Notes under the pieces: generated by a model
The model's database searches: none
What the model saw: the letters and a program-made list of their open reading frames with translations, nothing else
Told to the model about the DNA's origin: nothing
Shown here: positions 21,052-33,269 of the stretch, one piece after another
Position numbering within the stretch: position 1 is the first letter of the stretch
Layout: the number at the start of each line of letters is the position of its first letter
NCBI GenBank assembly: GCA_025084515.1
Contig: JAJAGP010001519.1
Span: 119,414-183,413, forward strand
Source: Ancistrus triradiatus
Lineage: Eukaryota; Chordata; Actinopteri; Siluriformes; Loricariidae
Direction: 5' to 3'
Length of the DNA stretch: 64,000 nt
Position numbers and translations under genes: made by a program

Positions 21052-21965
21052 GTCCGAGCACCAGAGGTGCAAGGGACCTATTGTTTCCATAAGAATTCTT
21101 CTTCTTTTTCAAGACTTGGCTGTTTTTGAGGTGGTTCCAGTGTGTGAAAACTCATGAAATTTGGCACATCCCACAGGATCACCACAGATCAGGTACAATT
21201 TGGCTGAAGGATCATGCTCAGTACTGCAATGACACTGATGTGGTGGTGGTATGTTAGTATGTATTGTGTTGCACTGATATGAGTGGATCAGCCACAGCAG
21301 TGCTGCCAAAGTTTTTAAACACCTTGGTGTCACTACAGGACTGAAAATAGCAATACGTGTCTGGTAGAGTGAACACAGCACTGCTGTGTCTGATCCAGTC
21401 GTACCAGCAAACACACACTAACACACCACCATCACATCAGTGTCACTGCAGTGCTGAGAATGATCCACCACCCAGATAATACCTGATCTGTGGAGGTCCT
21501 GACCATGACATTACAGAGTAAAGAGAACAAACAAAGTATGTAGACTACAGTCTGTAATGGTAAAACTACAAAGTGCTTCTATATGGTAAGTGGAACTTAC
21601 ATAATGGACAGTGAGTGTAGAAACAAGGAGGTGTACCTAATAAAATGATTGGTGAGTGTATATCTTGCCATGCTAACAGGAAGGTGTTCATAATTTCACG
21701 ATGCATTGCTTTATAAGGCACAAACTTTACAGGTTATTAGCTAGGACAATGATATGTACATGCCCAGAGTAACATTCTTTTATAGCGCCATCAGAAAGAG
21801 TGGCTTTTTTGAGGTGGGTTCCATGGGGGGAAAACTCATGAAATTTGGCACACCGATACATTGCTCTTCTGATTCCTAAATAAACTCTTTTAATTGTGGT
21901 GTTGTCTTAATTTGGTGATATTGGCAGAGGTGTGAGGGTCTGCTCACTGCCTCTTGCAACTGTTT
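21052..21965 (+). repeat. gtccgagcaccagaggtgc-type fish repeat, split by a MITE
   Basis: The left part (21052-21195) starts ggtccgagcaccagaggtgc and contains aactcatgaaatttggcaca. The right part (21770-21965) repeats that last word and ends ggtgtgagggtctgctcact. The family is common in fish genomes and is unclassified here. It begins 28 bases after the cd164l2 stop, so it probably lies in the 3'UTR. Confidence 0.6.
21200..21662. mobile_element. Palindromic MITE related to a Tc1-like family
   Basis: Internal inverted arms: ggatcatgctcagtactgc and gagtggatcagccacagcag near the left are complementary to tctgatccagtcgtaccagc and gcagtgctgagaatgatcc. The right end ggtgtacctaataaaatg is the complement of the cttcattaggtacacc word at 59000. 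Inserted within the 21052-21965 repeat. Confidence 0.6.
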
Positions 21966-22319
21966 ATATTTCTGTCTACAACCAGAATGAAACAAATATA
22001 CACATTTTCATTTGTTTGATTTTATATTTTGATGTAGTGATCAAACCCAGTGAGAAGGGCAAAGTTCATGGAAAAGAAAAAAGAACAATTACATCAGTGA
22101 AACCAAGAAGTGTAGAAGATACAGAGGAATCAGAGACAAGATGTGACAGAGGACTAGAGTAAAATGCTGGGCTTTTTGTAGAGCTGATCTATTCATTTCT
22201 CTTTTATTTGCATGTTTGCAGATTCTTGTTTATTTTGTTTGGCAACCATTCTAGTCCAAAGTGTTTTGCTGAATGATTCTTGTGTCTGCTTTACCTGATT
22301 TGCCTATGCCTGTGAAATA

Positions 22320-22529
22320 GAGGGTGTCTATAAAGTAAGTCCCACTTTAACATTGTTAATATGTGCAGTGATGTTTGTCGCGTCACCCACAGGGCTCACA
22401 TTGAATCTATGTAATGTGGAAAAAACTTGGGCTCTTTGTACTTCATATAAATTTGAAAACAGCCTCTCACTTTTATTAGTCGGTGAGCAATACATTTATT
22501 AAAGTGGGACTTTAAAGTGGGACACCCTG
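22320..22529. mobile_element. Mariner-like MITE, 210 bp, TA target
   Basis: The ends are inverted copies: agggtgtctataaagtaagt and its extension cccactttaa at the left, and ttaaagtgggac and gtgggacaccct at the right. TA is found on both sides. The interior has no coding capacity. Confidence 0.7.
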
Positions 22530-23090
22530 TATGTTTTGAGTGATTCAGTTCCAGGGTGTTTGTTAATTTGCTTTGGCAGGATCATAATTTTTCTGTTGAT
22601 TTTGTGAAAATGATGTTATGTATAATAAATACATGCAGAACTAATTAATTATTGTGTTCTGTTGCTCATGTGAAAGTATATGGTTTGCTGGTTATTTCAT
22701 GATTGGATCACTGTTTTGCCTCATGAAATATATTGTCCAAGTAAGTTATATAGGATTTTTTATAAGGAAGTTTTATATAACTCAAAACATATATCACTTC
22801 TTTGTTATTTATTTAAAACCACTGCCTTAAACACGATACCATTCATGAACTGGCAAATTTTAACCCAGGATGTTACCTCATATTGTGACCTGTAGGGGGC
22901 AACACACTGGTACACATGGCTGCATTCTGTCTCATAACTTTTTTCCACAGGGCCATACTCCTAGTAGTCACCTAATTATACTCCCAATTAACAAGTAAAA
23001 TAGCAAACTGTGATGGACCTTCGTCTAATGAAACTGAATGGATGTTACAACTAAGACAATGACTTAAAACACACTGGTCAATCACCAAAT
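22530..23090. other. No recognised feature; possible cd164l2 distal polyadenylation site
   Basis: AATAAA occurs at about 22624. Otherwise nothing is recognised. Confidence 0.3.
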
Positions 23091-23787
23091 CCTTTAGCCA
23101 GTGTTGTGCGTGAACGAGTTCAAAAGAACGCGTTCATTGAACACGCTCATTTTTTCGTGAACGTTGAACTGAACGCAACACATTTTTTAATAAAGAACTT
23201 GAACGTGAATTAGTTCACATTATGTGTCATGAACGGCAGACATCACTGTAAATGAACGTTGGAATTTGTTTTCCATTGAAAACTGAGTGACATCTGTTTT
23301 CTCTTTTGAAACGCAACGAGAGAAAGTTCCTCCCTCCTGTATTCTCGCTGGTGCCGCTTAAATCATGTATCACCAGACAGAAATGGTTTTGACATTGTGT
23401 GCGCAATGCATTGCAGGCAACGTAGTGTCCGGCTGAGAATAGTTAACATACTGGCTAGTTAATAACATACTGGCTTCCGCACGACGTTACCCGTGACGAA
23501 TTGCAGCAGAGCGAAGTAGGCATAGCAACGCCGCGTACACAATCGCAGTGTCATGGGCAATGTCTACAATGAGCAGTTTTCAAAGAACGTATAGTGATTT
23601 CTAGCTTGTAGTGTGAAAAAAAGTATTTATTTGAATATCTCACGAAAAAAGTAAAATGAACTGAACTTTGAACTAGTTCAGAATTAAAATTGTGAACTTT
23701 GAACGTGAACTGTTCACTTTGAGCATGTATGAACTGAACTTGAACTAGTTCAGAAAAGCTGTAAACTGGCACAACACTGCCTTTAGC
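23091..23787. mobile_element. Non-autonomous hAT-type element with perfect 8-bp target duplication
   Basis: The element is 23099-23779. It opens cagtgttgtgcgtgaacgag and closes ctggcacaacactg, giving short terminal inverted repeats. Subterminal gaacgtgaactagttca-like words occur many times in both orientations. The octamer cctttagc flanks it exactly at 23091-23098 and 23780-23787. An 8-bp duplication is diagnostic of hAT-class insertion. No transposase frame is present in the 681 bp. Confidence 0.85.
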
Positions 23788-24374
23788 ACACCATAAAATA
23801 ACTGTTATTGATTTTTTAAACATGAAAAACAAATACTTATAACAAACCCTGTTGTACAACATTTTGAAAAAGCAATTGTTAACCTAATGCACAAACCGTT
23901 ATCATGGGCGCGTACACTAATGACTGTCTGAAGATTGTTTTCAAACAACAGCAAAAGGTGAAAGAGATAAACAGGTTGTAGACACCATGTTGTTCAAAGT
24001 CTCTGTTACTCTAGTCCAAATGCTGGAGTCCAACTGATAAGAGCTCAGACCCACCTCTTTAGGCGTGCCTGAGAACGGTTCAGTGGACAGCTGTAACATC
24101 ATAAGGCAGCAAAAAAGATATTTAACATGGGGTAAAACATCATGTGGTTACCTGAAACAATTTTAGGCAGGTGGCATTGAAGAGGTTATTGTGAGTGTAG
24201 AGATAATGTCTTGGTTTAATGGGAAAGAGTGTACTGTGGATACTATTTTTAAGATAATATATTTAAGCAGTGTAACAACAGTAATGCTCCTAAAACATGA
24301 TAAATAATGAATTACAATAACCATGTGAAAAAAGATCATCTTAAAGACAATAGTTGATGATTTAGAAGTAAAGG
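23788..24374. other. No recognised feature
   Basis: AT-rich sequence without repeat or exon signals that I can support. Confidence 0.4.
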
Positions 24375-24595
24375 TTTCTTCTTCTTCCTCTTCTTCTTCT
24401 TCTTCTTTCGGCTTCTCCCTTTATCAGGGGTCGCCACAGCGAGTTAAACGTTTCCACCTCACCCTGTCCTCCACGTCCTCTACTGTCACCCCAACTCCCT
24501 GCATATCTTCATTTACCACAACCATATAACTCCTCTTTGGTCTTCCTCTCCGTCTCTTGCCCTCCAGAGCCATTGCCTGCTTCTTTCGTCGTTGC
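24375..24595 (+). repeat. (TTC)n plus ctttcggcttctccc-type dispersed repeat
   Basis: A TTC-rich tract (24375-24408) leads into ggcttctccctttatcaggg, gtcgccacagcgag, and cctctttggtcttcctctcc. This ordered block is widespread in fish genomes, probably a retroelement tail. Confidence 0.5.
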
Positions 24596-24839
24596 CCTTT
24601 CATATAACCTCAATGACAAAAAAAAACCTCACCAAGAAGGAGTTGCTGGAATTAAATGGAACTTTGTGTATGAATGTAATGATTCTAAAAGTAAATGATT
24701 ACAATATTACATCAAAAGTCTTGTTTATTGTGAAAACTGTACAATTGAAAGGAGGCTCTAGTACCCTGATAGGCCACCCTAGCCTGGCTAAATGATGCAA
24801 AAAGGGTTGAGCATTGTAGGCAAACAGGTTTTGTGTGGT
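24596..24839. other. No recognised feature
   Basis: A short open frame is present, without any sign of selection or splice context. Confidence 0.35.
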
Positions 24840-25545
24840 ATCCTATAGCACATTTGCCAACAGATGTTGCAGCTGAGCCTGTAGATTCTCATCCATCACT
24901 CCAGCAGTTGGGTCAATGTGTCGCTCCAATGCAGGATTGAAGCACTCAACACGAAGCCTCCATACACAGACCCGACCATTGCCAGAGCCCAAACTGAAAC
25001 TCATTTTATTGCTAAAGACAATATGGTTCCAGTCCATAGCAGTTGAGGTTTCTCATTCACAACACAACTGCAAACAAAGGTGATGGTGCCTGGCTGTCAA
25101 TGGCAGGACATGTAATGGGCATTGTGACAACATGTTTCCTTCTGATAAGCATTCCATCTTCCATCTCCATGCTCTAACTGATGGAAGGAGGTTTTGGCTT
25201 AAAATCTCACGATACATGGCCCCGTTCATTCTTCCCTTAACACGGATCGGTCGTCCTGTGCCCCAAAGCATGATGTTTCCACCCCCATGCTTCACAGTAG
25301 GTATGGCGCAACTCAGAATTCTTCTTCCTCCAAACACGGCGAGTTGAGTTTTTACCAAAACGTTCTATTTTGGTTTCATCTGACCACATGATATTCTCAG
25401 AATCCTCTTCTGGATCATCCATATGCTCTCTGGCAAACTTCAGACGGGCCTGGACATGTACTGGCTTAAGCAGGGGGACACGCCTGGCACTGCAGGATTT
25501 GAGTCCCTCTCGGCGTAGTGTGTTACTGATGTTACTGACCTAACT
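24840..25545 (-). mobile_element. Two fused Tc1-like transposase remnants, - strand
   Basis: 24840-25050 read on the - strand gives WNHIVFSNKMSFSLGSG and GRVCVW, the FSDESRF-type block of a family-E-like element. 25060-25545 gives TVKHGGGNIMLWG, IMWSDETKIERFGKNS and a KP-rich block of family B. Neither has complete ends. The family-B part is inverted relative to the next element. Confidence 0.75.
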
Positions 25546-25642
25546 GACAACTGGCACAAAAGTTTTTACTACTGAGCAGGTCAAACGTCAGTGGTCACCA
25601 TAAGTATCAAGTCTTTCAAGAAATGGCTACTGTAACGACTAC

Positions 25643-25645
<3 letters not shown>

Positions 25646-25711
<66 letters not shown>
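25646..25711. repeat. (GT)n microsatellite
   Basis: More than thirty GT units inside Tc1-derived sequence. The open frames here are artefacts. Confidence 0.95.
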
Positions 25712-25719
<8 letters not shown>

Positions 25720-25729
25720 TATATAATAA

Positions 25730-26706
25730 AAAATTTGCCCCACTGTATGTATAATCTCCCTCGATCTGGGCCCCAACGGAAGGTCTCATTCCGTGGGATC
25801 AAAATGATCATGAGAACAGTGAGCAAAAATCCCAGAACTACACGGAGGGACCTGATGAATGACCTGCAAAGAGCTGGGACCAAAGTAACAAAGGCTACCA
25901 TCAGTAACACACTACGCCGAGAGGGACTCAGATCCTGCAGTGCCAGGCGTGTCCCCCTGCTTAAGCCAGAACATGTCCAGGCCCATCTGAAGTTTGCCAG
26001 AGAGCATATGGATGATCCAGAAGAAGATTGGGAGAATATCATGTGGTCAGATGAAACCAAATAGAACTTTTTGGTAAAAAACTCGTCGTGTTTGGAGGAA
26101 GAAGAATTTGTATCCCAAGAACACCATACCTACTGTGAAGCATGGGGGTGGAAGTATCATGCTTTGGGGCTGTTTTTCTGCAAAGGGGACAGGACGACTG
26201 ATCTGTGTTAAGGGAATAATGAATGGGGCCATGTATTGTGAGATTTTAAGCCAAAACCTTCTTCCATCAGTGAGAGCATTGAAAATGAAACAACCCCATA
26301 GAAAATTGGTGGAGGGAGTTGAAAGTCCGTGTTGCCCAGCGACAGCCCCAAAACATCACTGCTCTAGAGGAGATCTGCATGGAGGAATGGGCCAAAATAC
26401 CATCTACAGTGTCTGCAAACCTGGTGAAGACTTACAGGAAACGTTTGACCTCTATCATTGCCAACAAAGGTTATGTTACAAAGTATTGAGTAGAAATTTT
26501 GTTATTGACCAAATACTTATTTTCCACCATGATCTAAAATTAAATTCTTTAAAAATCCTACAATGTAATTTCCTGGATTTTTTTCTCATTTTGTCTCCCA
26601 TAGTTAAAGTGTACCTATGATGAAAGTTACAGACCTCTCTCATCTTTCTAAGTAGGAGAACTTGCACAATCAGTGGCTGACTAAATACTTTTTTGCCCCA
26701 CTGTAT
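25730..26706 (+). mobile_element. Tc1-like transposon (family B), 5'-truncated
   Basis: Transposase pieces read SRGIKMIMRTVSKNPRTTRRD and MWSDETK (first Asp), then a frameshift, then the TVKHGGGSIMLWGCFSAKG block. A deletion removes the QQDN/DE segment, and ALEEICMEEWA-like coding follows in another frame. The right terminal repeat ends cccactgta at 26706. It forms an inverted pair with 25060-25545. Confidence 0.82.
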
Positions 26707-27185
26707 ATCCTAATGATCTTAAAAGAAAAGAGCAATGTCCATCAGGAAATTACCTTCCCCAGTCATTACCTTATGGCCCTCTATGACCCTATGTTCCGGT
26801 TCCAACCAGAACAAAATTAGCACACTCAGTGTGGAGTGTGCAATTTGTCACACTGCATTCCATTTCTCTGCTTTATCTTTACTAAAGGCACTTGCAGATT
26901 TAGACCTTCTCACACAGACACAACTCCAGCTCAGCTTACCCACCGGTATCTCTTAGTTGACACCCAAGACATAATAACAAGGCCATGCCTTGTTTGCATA
27001 ATTGCACACCATTATTATTTTCACAGCACATTGTTTAAAACCTTAATGGCCACAGCTTGCCCATCTTGTAATTGATACATCTGGGGACAAAGCTATTTCA
27101 GTCAAATTATTAGGACTAGCAGAATGCAGTGTTTATTAAAATATTGTGTTGCAGGTATTGTGAATTAATGTTTTTACCTTAAAGA
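26707..27185. other. No recognised feature
   Basis: Nothing beyond short chance frames. Confidence 0.35.
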
Positions 27186-27189
27186 CTAC

Positions 27190-27790
27190 ATATTGTACTG
27201 GGGCACACACAGAATTTATAGGGGCACAGTAGTGCCCCCCTGCTTGCCGATCAGTCCTATAAAAATAAACCTGTTAAACACTAAATAGTTTAAGTGATTT
27301 AACACTAAAGTGGACATTTCTCTGCAATAGTTGAGAAATTAAGAACAAATTACCATAAAGCTTTTTTTGAAATAAATTGCATTAATTTTGTTTATGCTAG
27401 TGTAACTGATGTCTTTACTAGTGACATGTTTTTAATGGTATAATATATGCTTTTGATAATTTTAGGGGGAGTGGGGGTGGCTACATCCCCTTCAAAGTTT
27501 GGAGGGGATAAAATATCCTCCCCAATAATTTTGTATGGTAAGACAGAAGCAACAAGATATAGGCTAAAGAACATCTTATCATTACTTTGTCTGCAGTGTG
27601 GCTGACTTTCTGTTAAGTATTTACAAATGTCCATCACTTCGTGTGAAAAACTGAAAGAAACTGGTTCTGACTGAAACTGTTAGCCACTCAAGCTTTTGTA
27701 AAGATGCTGGGGCATTATGGGAAATGTAGTACCTGTAATGAAGTTGTTTGCCATGTCCTGTAGTTCTGCTTAGCAATCCAGGATAAAACT
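27190..27790 (+). repeat. Unclassified dispersed repeat, copy 1
   Basis: Contains ggggcacagtagtgcccccc, taaacactaaatagtttaag, gagaaattaagaacaaatta and, further on, aaagatgctggggcattatg followed by ggaaatgtagtacctg. The same blocks in the same order occur inverted at 32670-33110 and in part at 49240-49440. Confidence 0.6.
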
Positions 27791-27950
27791 GACATTTTAC
27801 CATCGTGATTTTAGTTGGGCACATATTCCAGATGATACATGTGATGATGTATGGTTGGTGACATTTTAGATAAAACTCTTTAATGTAGATGCACTTCATT
27901 TAGTTTCATACATAATTGCCTATAAAGTGAATATAGATCATTAATATGAT

Positions 27951-29001
27951 ACAGTGTGGCAAGAAAGTATTTAGTCAGCCACTGATTGTGCAAGTTCTCC
28001 TACTTGGAAAGATGAGAGAGGTCTGTAATTTTCATCATAGGTACACTTCAACTATGAGAGACAAAATGAGAAAAAAAATCCAGGAAATCACATTGTAGGA
28101 TTTTTAAAGAATTTAATTGTAAATTATGATGGAAAATAAGTATTTGGTCAATAACAAAAGTTCAACTCAATACTTTGTAACATAACCTTTGTTGGCAATG
28201 ACAGAGGTCAAACGTTTCCTGTAAGTCTTCACAAGGTTCGCACACACTGTAGCTGAAATGTACTGGCTTAAGCAGGGGGACACGCCTGGCACTGCAGGAT
28301 CTGAGTCCCTCTCGGCGTAGTGTGTTACTGATGGTAGCCTTTGTTACTTTGGGCCCAGCTCTCTGCAGGTCATTCATCAGGTCCATCCGTGTAGTTCTGG
28401 GATTTTTTGCTCACCGTTCTCATGATCATTTTGGCCCCACGGGATGAGATCTTGTGTGGAGCCCCAGAACAAGGGAGATTATCAATGGTCTTGAATGTCT
28501 TTCATTTTCTTACAATTGCTCCCACAGTTGATTTATTCACACCAACTTGCTTGCCTATTGTAGGTTCACTCTTCCCAGCCTGGTGCAGGTCTATAATTTT
28601 CTTCCTGGTGTCCTTCGACAGCTCTTTGGTCTTGGCCTTGGTTGAGTTTGGAGTCTGACTGTTTGAGGCTGTGGACAGGTGTCTTTTATACAGATAATCA
28701 GGTCAAACTGGTGCTATTAATACAGGTAACGAGTGGAGGACAGAAGAGCTTCTTAAAGAAGAAGTTATAGGTCTGTGAGAGCCAGAAATTATGCTTGTTT
28801 GTGGGTGACCAAATACTTATTTTCCACCATGATTTACATTTAAATTATTTAAATATCCTACAATGTGATTTCCTGTTTTTTTTCTCCTTTTGTCTTTCAT
28901 AGTTGAAGTGTACCTGTGATGAAAAATTACAGACCTCTGTCATCTTTCTAAATAGAAGAACTTGCATCAGTGGCTGACTAAATACTTTTTTGCCCCACTG
29001 T
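27951..29001 (-). mobile_element. Tc1-like transposon (family B), - strand, internally deleted
   Basis: Both terminal repeats are present: acagtgtggcaagaaagtat at 27951 and the complement ending ttttttgccccactgta at 29001. On the - strand the N-terminal HTH region is readable (for example LVDLHQAG-like and the RTTRMDLMNDLQRAG block). The catalytic centre is missing. Confidence 0.85.
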
Positions 29002-29090
29002 AGATATTAATAGCTTTAATACAATTTAAAATTAAATACAATTACGTGTGACAATCTTGTAAACACATATCATTAAATGTGTGAGGTGTG

Positions 29091-29255
29091 GTGTGACATT
29101 ATGTCTCATGCCATGGGTTAGTGGTTATGGCTCTGGATTATTAACTCAAATCCTGGCTAAACCAAGCTAATAATGTTAGGCCTTGGAGCAAAGCAGTTAA
29201 CTTTTAATTGTTTCAACACTGCATAAGGGCATCTACTCTTAAAAAAGCAAGTGCC
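29091..29255 (+). repeat. Degenerate tRNA-derived SINE (second type)
   Basis: Contains gggttagtggttatggctc (A box), actcaaatcctgg (B box), and gccttggagcaaagcagtta and cataagggcatctac, which match the tail of the copy at 42428-42600. Confidence 0.5.
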
Positions 29256-29350
29256 CTCATTATACCGCTAACATGATAGCTCCCTCAGCAGAGCAAACTG
29301 GCCTGAACTCTAAGGCCGGAGTTATAGGCTACTTGCTTTTAACTATGCAT

Positions 29351-30847
29351 ACAGTGGTGCTTGAAAGTTTGTGAACCCTTTAGAATTTTCTATATTTCTG
29401 CATAAATATGACCTAAAACATCATCAGACTTTCACACAAGTCCTAAAAGTACATAAAGAGAACCCAGTTAAACAAACGAGATAAATATTATACTTGCTCA
29501 TTTATTTATTGAGGAAAATGATCCAATATTACATATTAGTGAGTGGCAAAAGTATGTGAACCTCTAGAATTATCAGTTAATTTGAAGGTGAAATTAGAGT
29601 CAGGTGTTTTCAATCAGTGGGATGACAGTCAGGTGTGAGTGGGCACCCTGTTTTATTTAAAGAACAGAGATTTCTGAGAACCTCATCCAGCTGGAAAAGG
29701 TTACAAAACCATCTCTAAACAGTTTGGACTCCACCAATCCACAATCAGACAGACTGTGTACAAACTCAAGACCATTGTTACCCTCTCCAGGAGTGGTCGA
29801 CAAACAAAGATCACTCCAAGAGCAAGGCATGTAATAGTTGGCGAGGTCACAAAGGATCCCAGGTAATGTCTAAGAAACCGAAGGCCTCTCTCACATTGGC
29901 TAATGATAATGTTCATGAGTCTGCCATCAGAAGAACACTGAACAACAATGGTGTGCATGGCAGGGTTGCGAGGAGAAAGCCACTGCTCTCCAAAAAGAAC
30001 ATTGCTGCTCATCTGCAGTTTGCTAAAGATCACATGGACAAGTCTGAAGACCATTGGAAGAATGTCTTGTGGACAGATGATACCAAAATAGAACTTAAAA
30101 AAAAAAAAGAAAACCATTATGTCTGGAGAAAGGAAAACACTGCATTCCAGCATAAGAACCATATCCCATCTGTGAAACATGGTGGTGGTAGTATCATTGT
30201 TTGGGCCTGTTTCGCTGCATCTGGGCCAGAACGGCTTGGCATCATTGATGGAAGAATGAATTCTGAATTATATCAGAGAATTCTAAAGGAAAATGTCAGG
30301 ACATCTGTCCATGAACTGAATCTCAAGAGAAGGTGGGTCATGCATCAAGACAGCGACCCTAAGCACTTAAGTCGTTTTACCAAAGAATGGTTAAAGAAGA
30401 ATAAAGTTATAAAGTCATAGTCCTGACCTTAATCCAATCAAAATGTTGTGGAAGGACCTGAAGCGACCAGTTAACGTGAGGAAACCGACCAACATCCCAG
30501 AGCTGAAGCTGTTCTGTATGGAGGAATGGGCTAAAATTCTTCCAAGCTGGTGTGCAGACTTGATCAACAGTTACAGGAAACGTTTAGCTGCAGTTATTGC
30601 TGCACAGGGGGGTCACACCAGATGCCGAACGCAAAGGTTCACCTACTTTTGCCACTCACTAATATGCAATATTGGATCATTTTCCTCAATAAAGAAATTA
30701 CCAAGTAAAATATTTTGTCTCATTTCTTTAACTGGGTTCTCTTTATCTGCTTTAGGACTTGTGTGAAACTATGATGATGTTTTAGGTCATATTTATGCAG
30801 AAATATAGAAAATTCTAAAGGGTTCACAAATTTTAAAGCACCACTGT
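29351..30847 (+). mobile_element. Tc1-like transposon (family A), near full length, inactive
   Basis: Both ends are present, flanked by TA: left acagtggtgcttgaaagt at 29351, right ending caccactgta at 30847. The transposase reads from 29866 (NNGVHGRVARRKPLLSKKN, WTDDTKIEL with the first Asp, then a lysine-rich insertion, VKHGGGSIIVWACF, MHQDSDPKH with the second Asp). A deletion near 30410 removes the LEWPSQ block and shifts the frame. The last part (30443 on) reads MLWKDLKRPVNVRKPTNIPE. The base context just before it gives NPIK, so the third catalytic acidic residue is Lys. The HTH start is also damaged. Confidence 0.9.
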
Positions 30848-32669
30848 ATCTCCAGCCTAACTTGACGAGAGGAGCTATATTCAATAACAGGAAATGCACC
30901 ATATGTTTCAGCTTTCGTTTCATCTACTTTGACTTAATATGTGACCAAAATAGCACCATGGTCATTGATGTGTGACATATTACTGTCAAAATATTACTGT
31001 TGTACAAGCAGAAATGGAAGAGACAAGTTTTGAACTCACAGTTGTTAATATTCCAGAGCTTTAACCACTGAGATACCTCATTCTGATTCTGATACCTAAT
31101 TCTGCATGAAGTCTGCATTGTGCTAGTGCACACAAGTTTACACACAATCACTTTTTCAATGAAGTATCTTTTTGCAGTTTAACAATGTTCAGTTGTCCAT
31201 GGCCTAATTAAGACGTTCTCTGTTTTTGCCCCCGTAAATTACTCCATTTCTCTAAAAACACATTGTTTCTTAATCAGCACACGATGTCCCAAAAATGTAC
31301 TATGTATGCCATCGGCACATGATGTCTGATAAACCTATTTGCCCCAGACCTTTTCTCAAACTACTGTTGGCCATTAGTCAAATATTATCTTAAAAACGTA
31401 GTAGGACTTGGGCCTGACTTAGTTTGGATAGTCCCCTGACTTTCTCTGCAGATGCTATTTACATCATTTATGTGTCATTATTTTCGTAATATTAGGGATG
31501 GGCATGATGTAGTGTGAATGATGGAATGCTTTGTTCAGCAGCTTTGGATCAATATTGTTGTTGTTGTGGTCCAAGGTTGACAGAGAAATAAACTTTAAAC
31601 TTACACTTGCAAGTAAAAATAAAAGAACCAAGGCAAACTTTTCAGTGAAGAAACAGACAGTCAATATATTGCAATAATTCCTGAATCTCAGCAATAAGAG
31701 CACATACACAACAAGCAGTGTTTGATGAACCAAAGAACGTCTCTGGCATCCTTTATATACATTCTTGCAGCTTCCTTTTTTTGAGAATGCCACCAAATTT
31801 TTTTTACATTTTTTTTTTCCACTGCCCAGAAGATAATTGTGGTGTTAGCGTTCTTATTATTTTTATATATTTAATTGTTATTTAATTATTATTAAATTAT
31901 TATTATTATTAAAATTTAATTATTTGGTAACACATGTTGGCCTCATATTTTCTCAAGCCTTATGGCCCGTCTAAACATGCACATTTATGCATTTATGCCA
32001 GATGTCTTTGATAAGCTCCTTACTTTTTTTTAATCCATTGTGCCTGGGAAAGGAGAGAAATAAACAATGATACAAATTCACAGTTATCTGGCTACTTAAC
32101 AATGACCATATTGCTGATCCAATCCATGGGTTCATTCACTGGAGCTAAGGGGCCACCAGCCTGCTAGTCGTCAAGCTGGTATTTTCATCAGCCTTTATGG
32201 CTACCAAGTCATTATAGGGCTTTTGTGAGAGTCTGCTGCAGCACAAGGTATGATGTTTATCTGCTGGGACTGTGAAGTGAACAAGGCCACAAGGTCACAT
32301 GTGGACCCAGACAACGGAGGCAGCTGTCCTGTCAGATCTACTTCAAATTCCAGTTTGTGAACTTTTCCGGGGACTGCATATTCTACTATGAGTAATCTAC
32401 ATGAGCTGACCTGAGTAAAGTTTGTGTAACTTGGTGCTAGGGGTACTTTGGGTTGTGGGATAATTCTGTGTTAATTAAAGTATGAAATCAGCGGAATCAG
32501 GGACCCAGTCTCAGTATGTTTTAAGATTAATGTGAAACAATTGTATAATTTTGATCAGTATTTTTAAGATGTTATTTGACGAGTAGGAAACAATGCTATT
32601 TGAATGAGCAAAAATGTAAAAAGGAACTGTGGAATGAGGAAAATAAGGGGTGGTAAATAAGAGGTGGTA
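30848..32669. other. No recognised feature
   Basis: AT-rich sequence with an AATTATTATTA-rich stretch at 31855-31925 and T-runs near 31800. I see no exon, no complete repeat and no conserved frame. Confidence 0.35.
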
Positions 32670-33110
32670 GTCAGTAGTCAGAGCTACAGGACATAAAATG
32701 CAAATTCACTACAGGCACTACATTTCCCATAATGCCCCAGCATCTTTCCAAACGCTCCAGTGGCTAACGCTTTCAGTCAGAGCCAGTTGCTTTCGATGAG
32801 GATTTTTGTCATGGAGTAATGGACATCCAGAAATATTTAAAAGAATGTCAACCACTCTGCAGACAAGGAAATGATATCTCATAGCTATATGTTAATGCAA
32901 TTAATAAAAATTATTTAGTGTTGATTTGTTCTTAATTTCTCATATGGCAGAGTAACGCCCACTTTAATGTTAATGCTAATCACTTAATCTATTTAGTGTT
33001 TAACGACCTTTTTTAGGTGCAGTTACAACTGATTAGCAGTTACATTAGCAACTTAGTGATTAGCAGTTACAACTGATTAGCAAGCAGAGGGGTGCAGCAT
33101 TCGGTGTACG
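32670..33110 (-). repeat. Unclassified dispersed repeat, copy 2 (inverted)
   Basis: On the - strand it reads gcacccctctgcttgc, taaacactaaatagattaag, gagaaattaagaacaaat, atagctatgagatatcattt, and aaagatgctggggcattatg with gggaaatgtagtgcctg, in the same order as copies 1 and 3. Confidence 0.65.
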
Positions 33111-33269
33111 CCTCAGTACAACAAGTAGTCTTTAATTTTATAAAATTACGAGTGCAGCCATTCAGTTTTTCAAGACCAACTCAGTTTACTGCATAAACTG
33201 TCAACACAATCATTATTTTTCCTGCTACTCTGGTCTTGAGATTGATTGATTTTTAATAACTATTGAGAA

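Noticed and set aside
21932..22162. A 76-codon frame after cd164l2 ending KPRSVEDTEESETRCDRGLE, as an alternative last exon
   Set aside because: The family-typical end YETM at 21022 already closes cd164l2, and the frame starts within a dispersed repeat.
25581..26064. Long frames through VCVCVC or HTHTHT runs
   Set aside because: They translate the GT microsatellite and adjoining Tc1 sequence and are not a gene.
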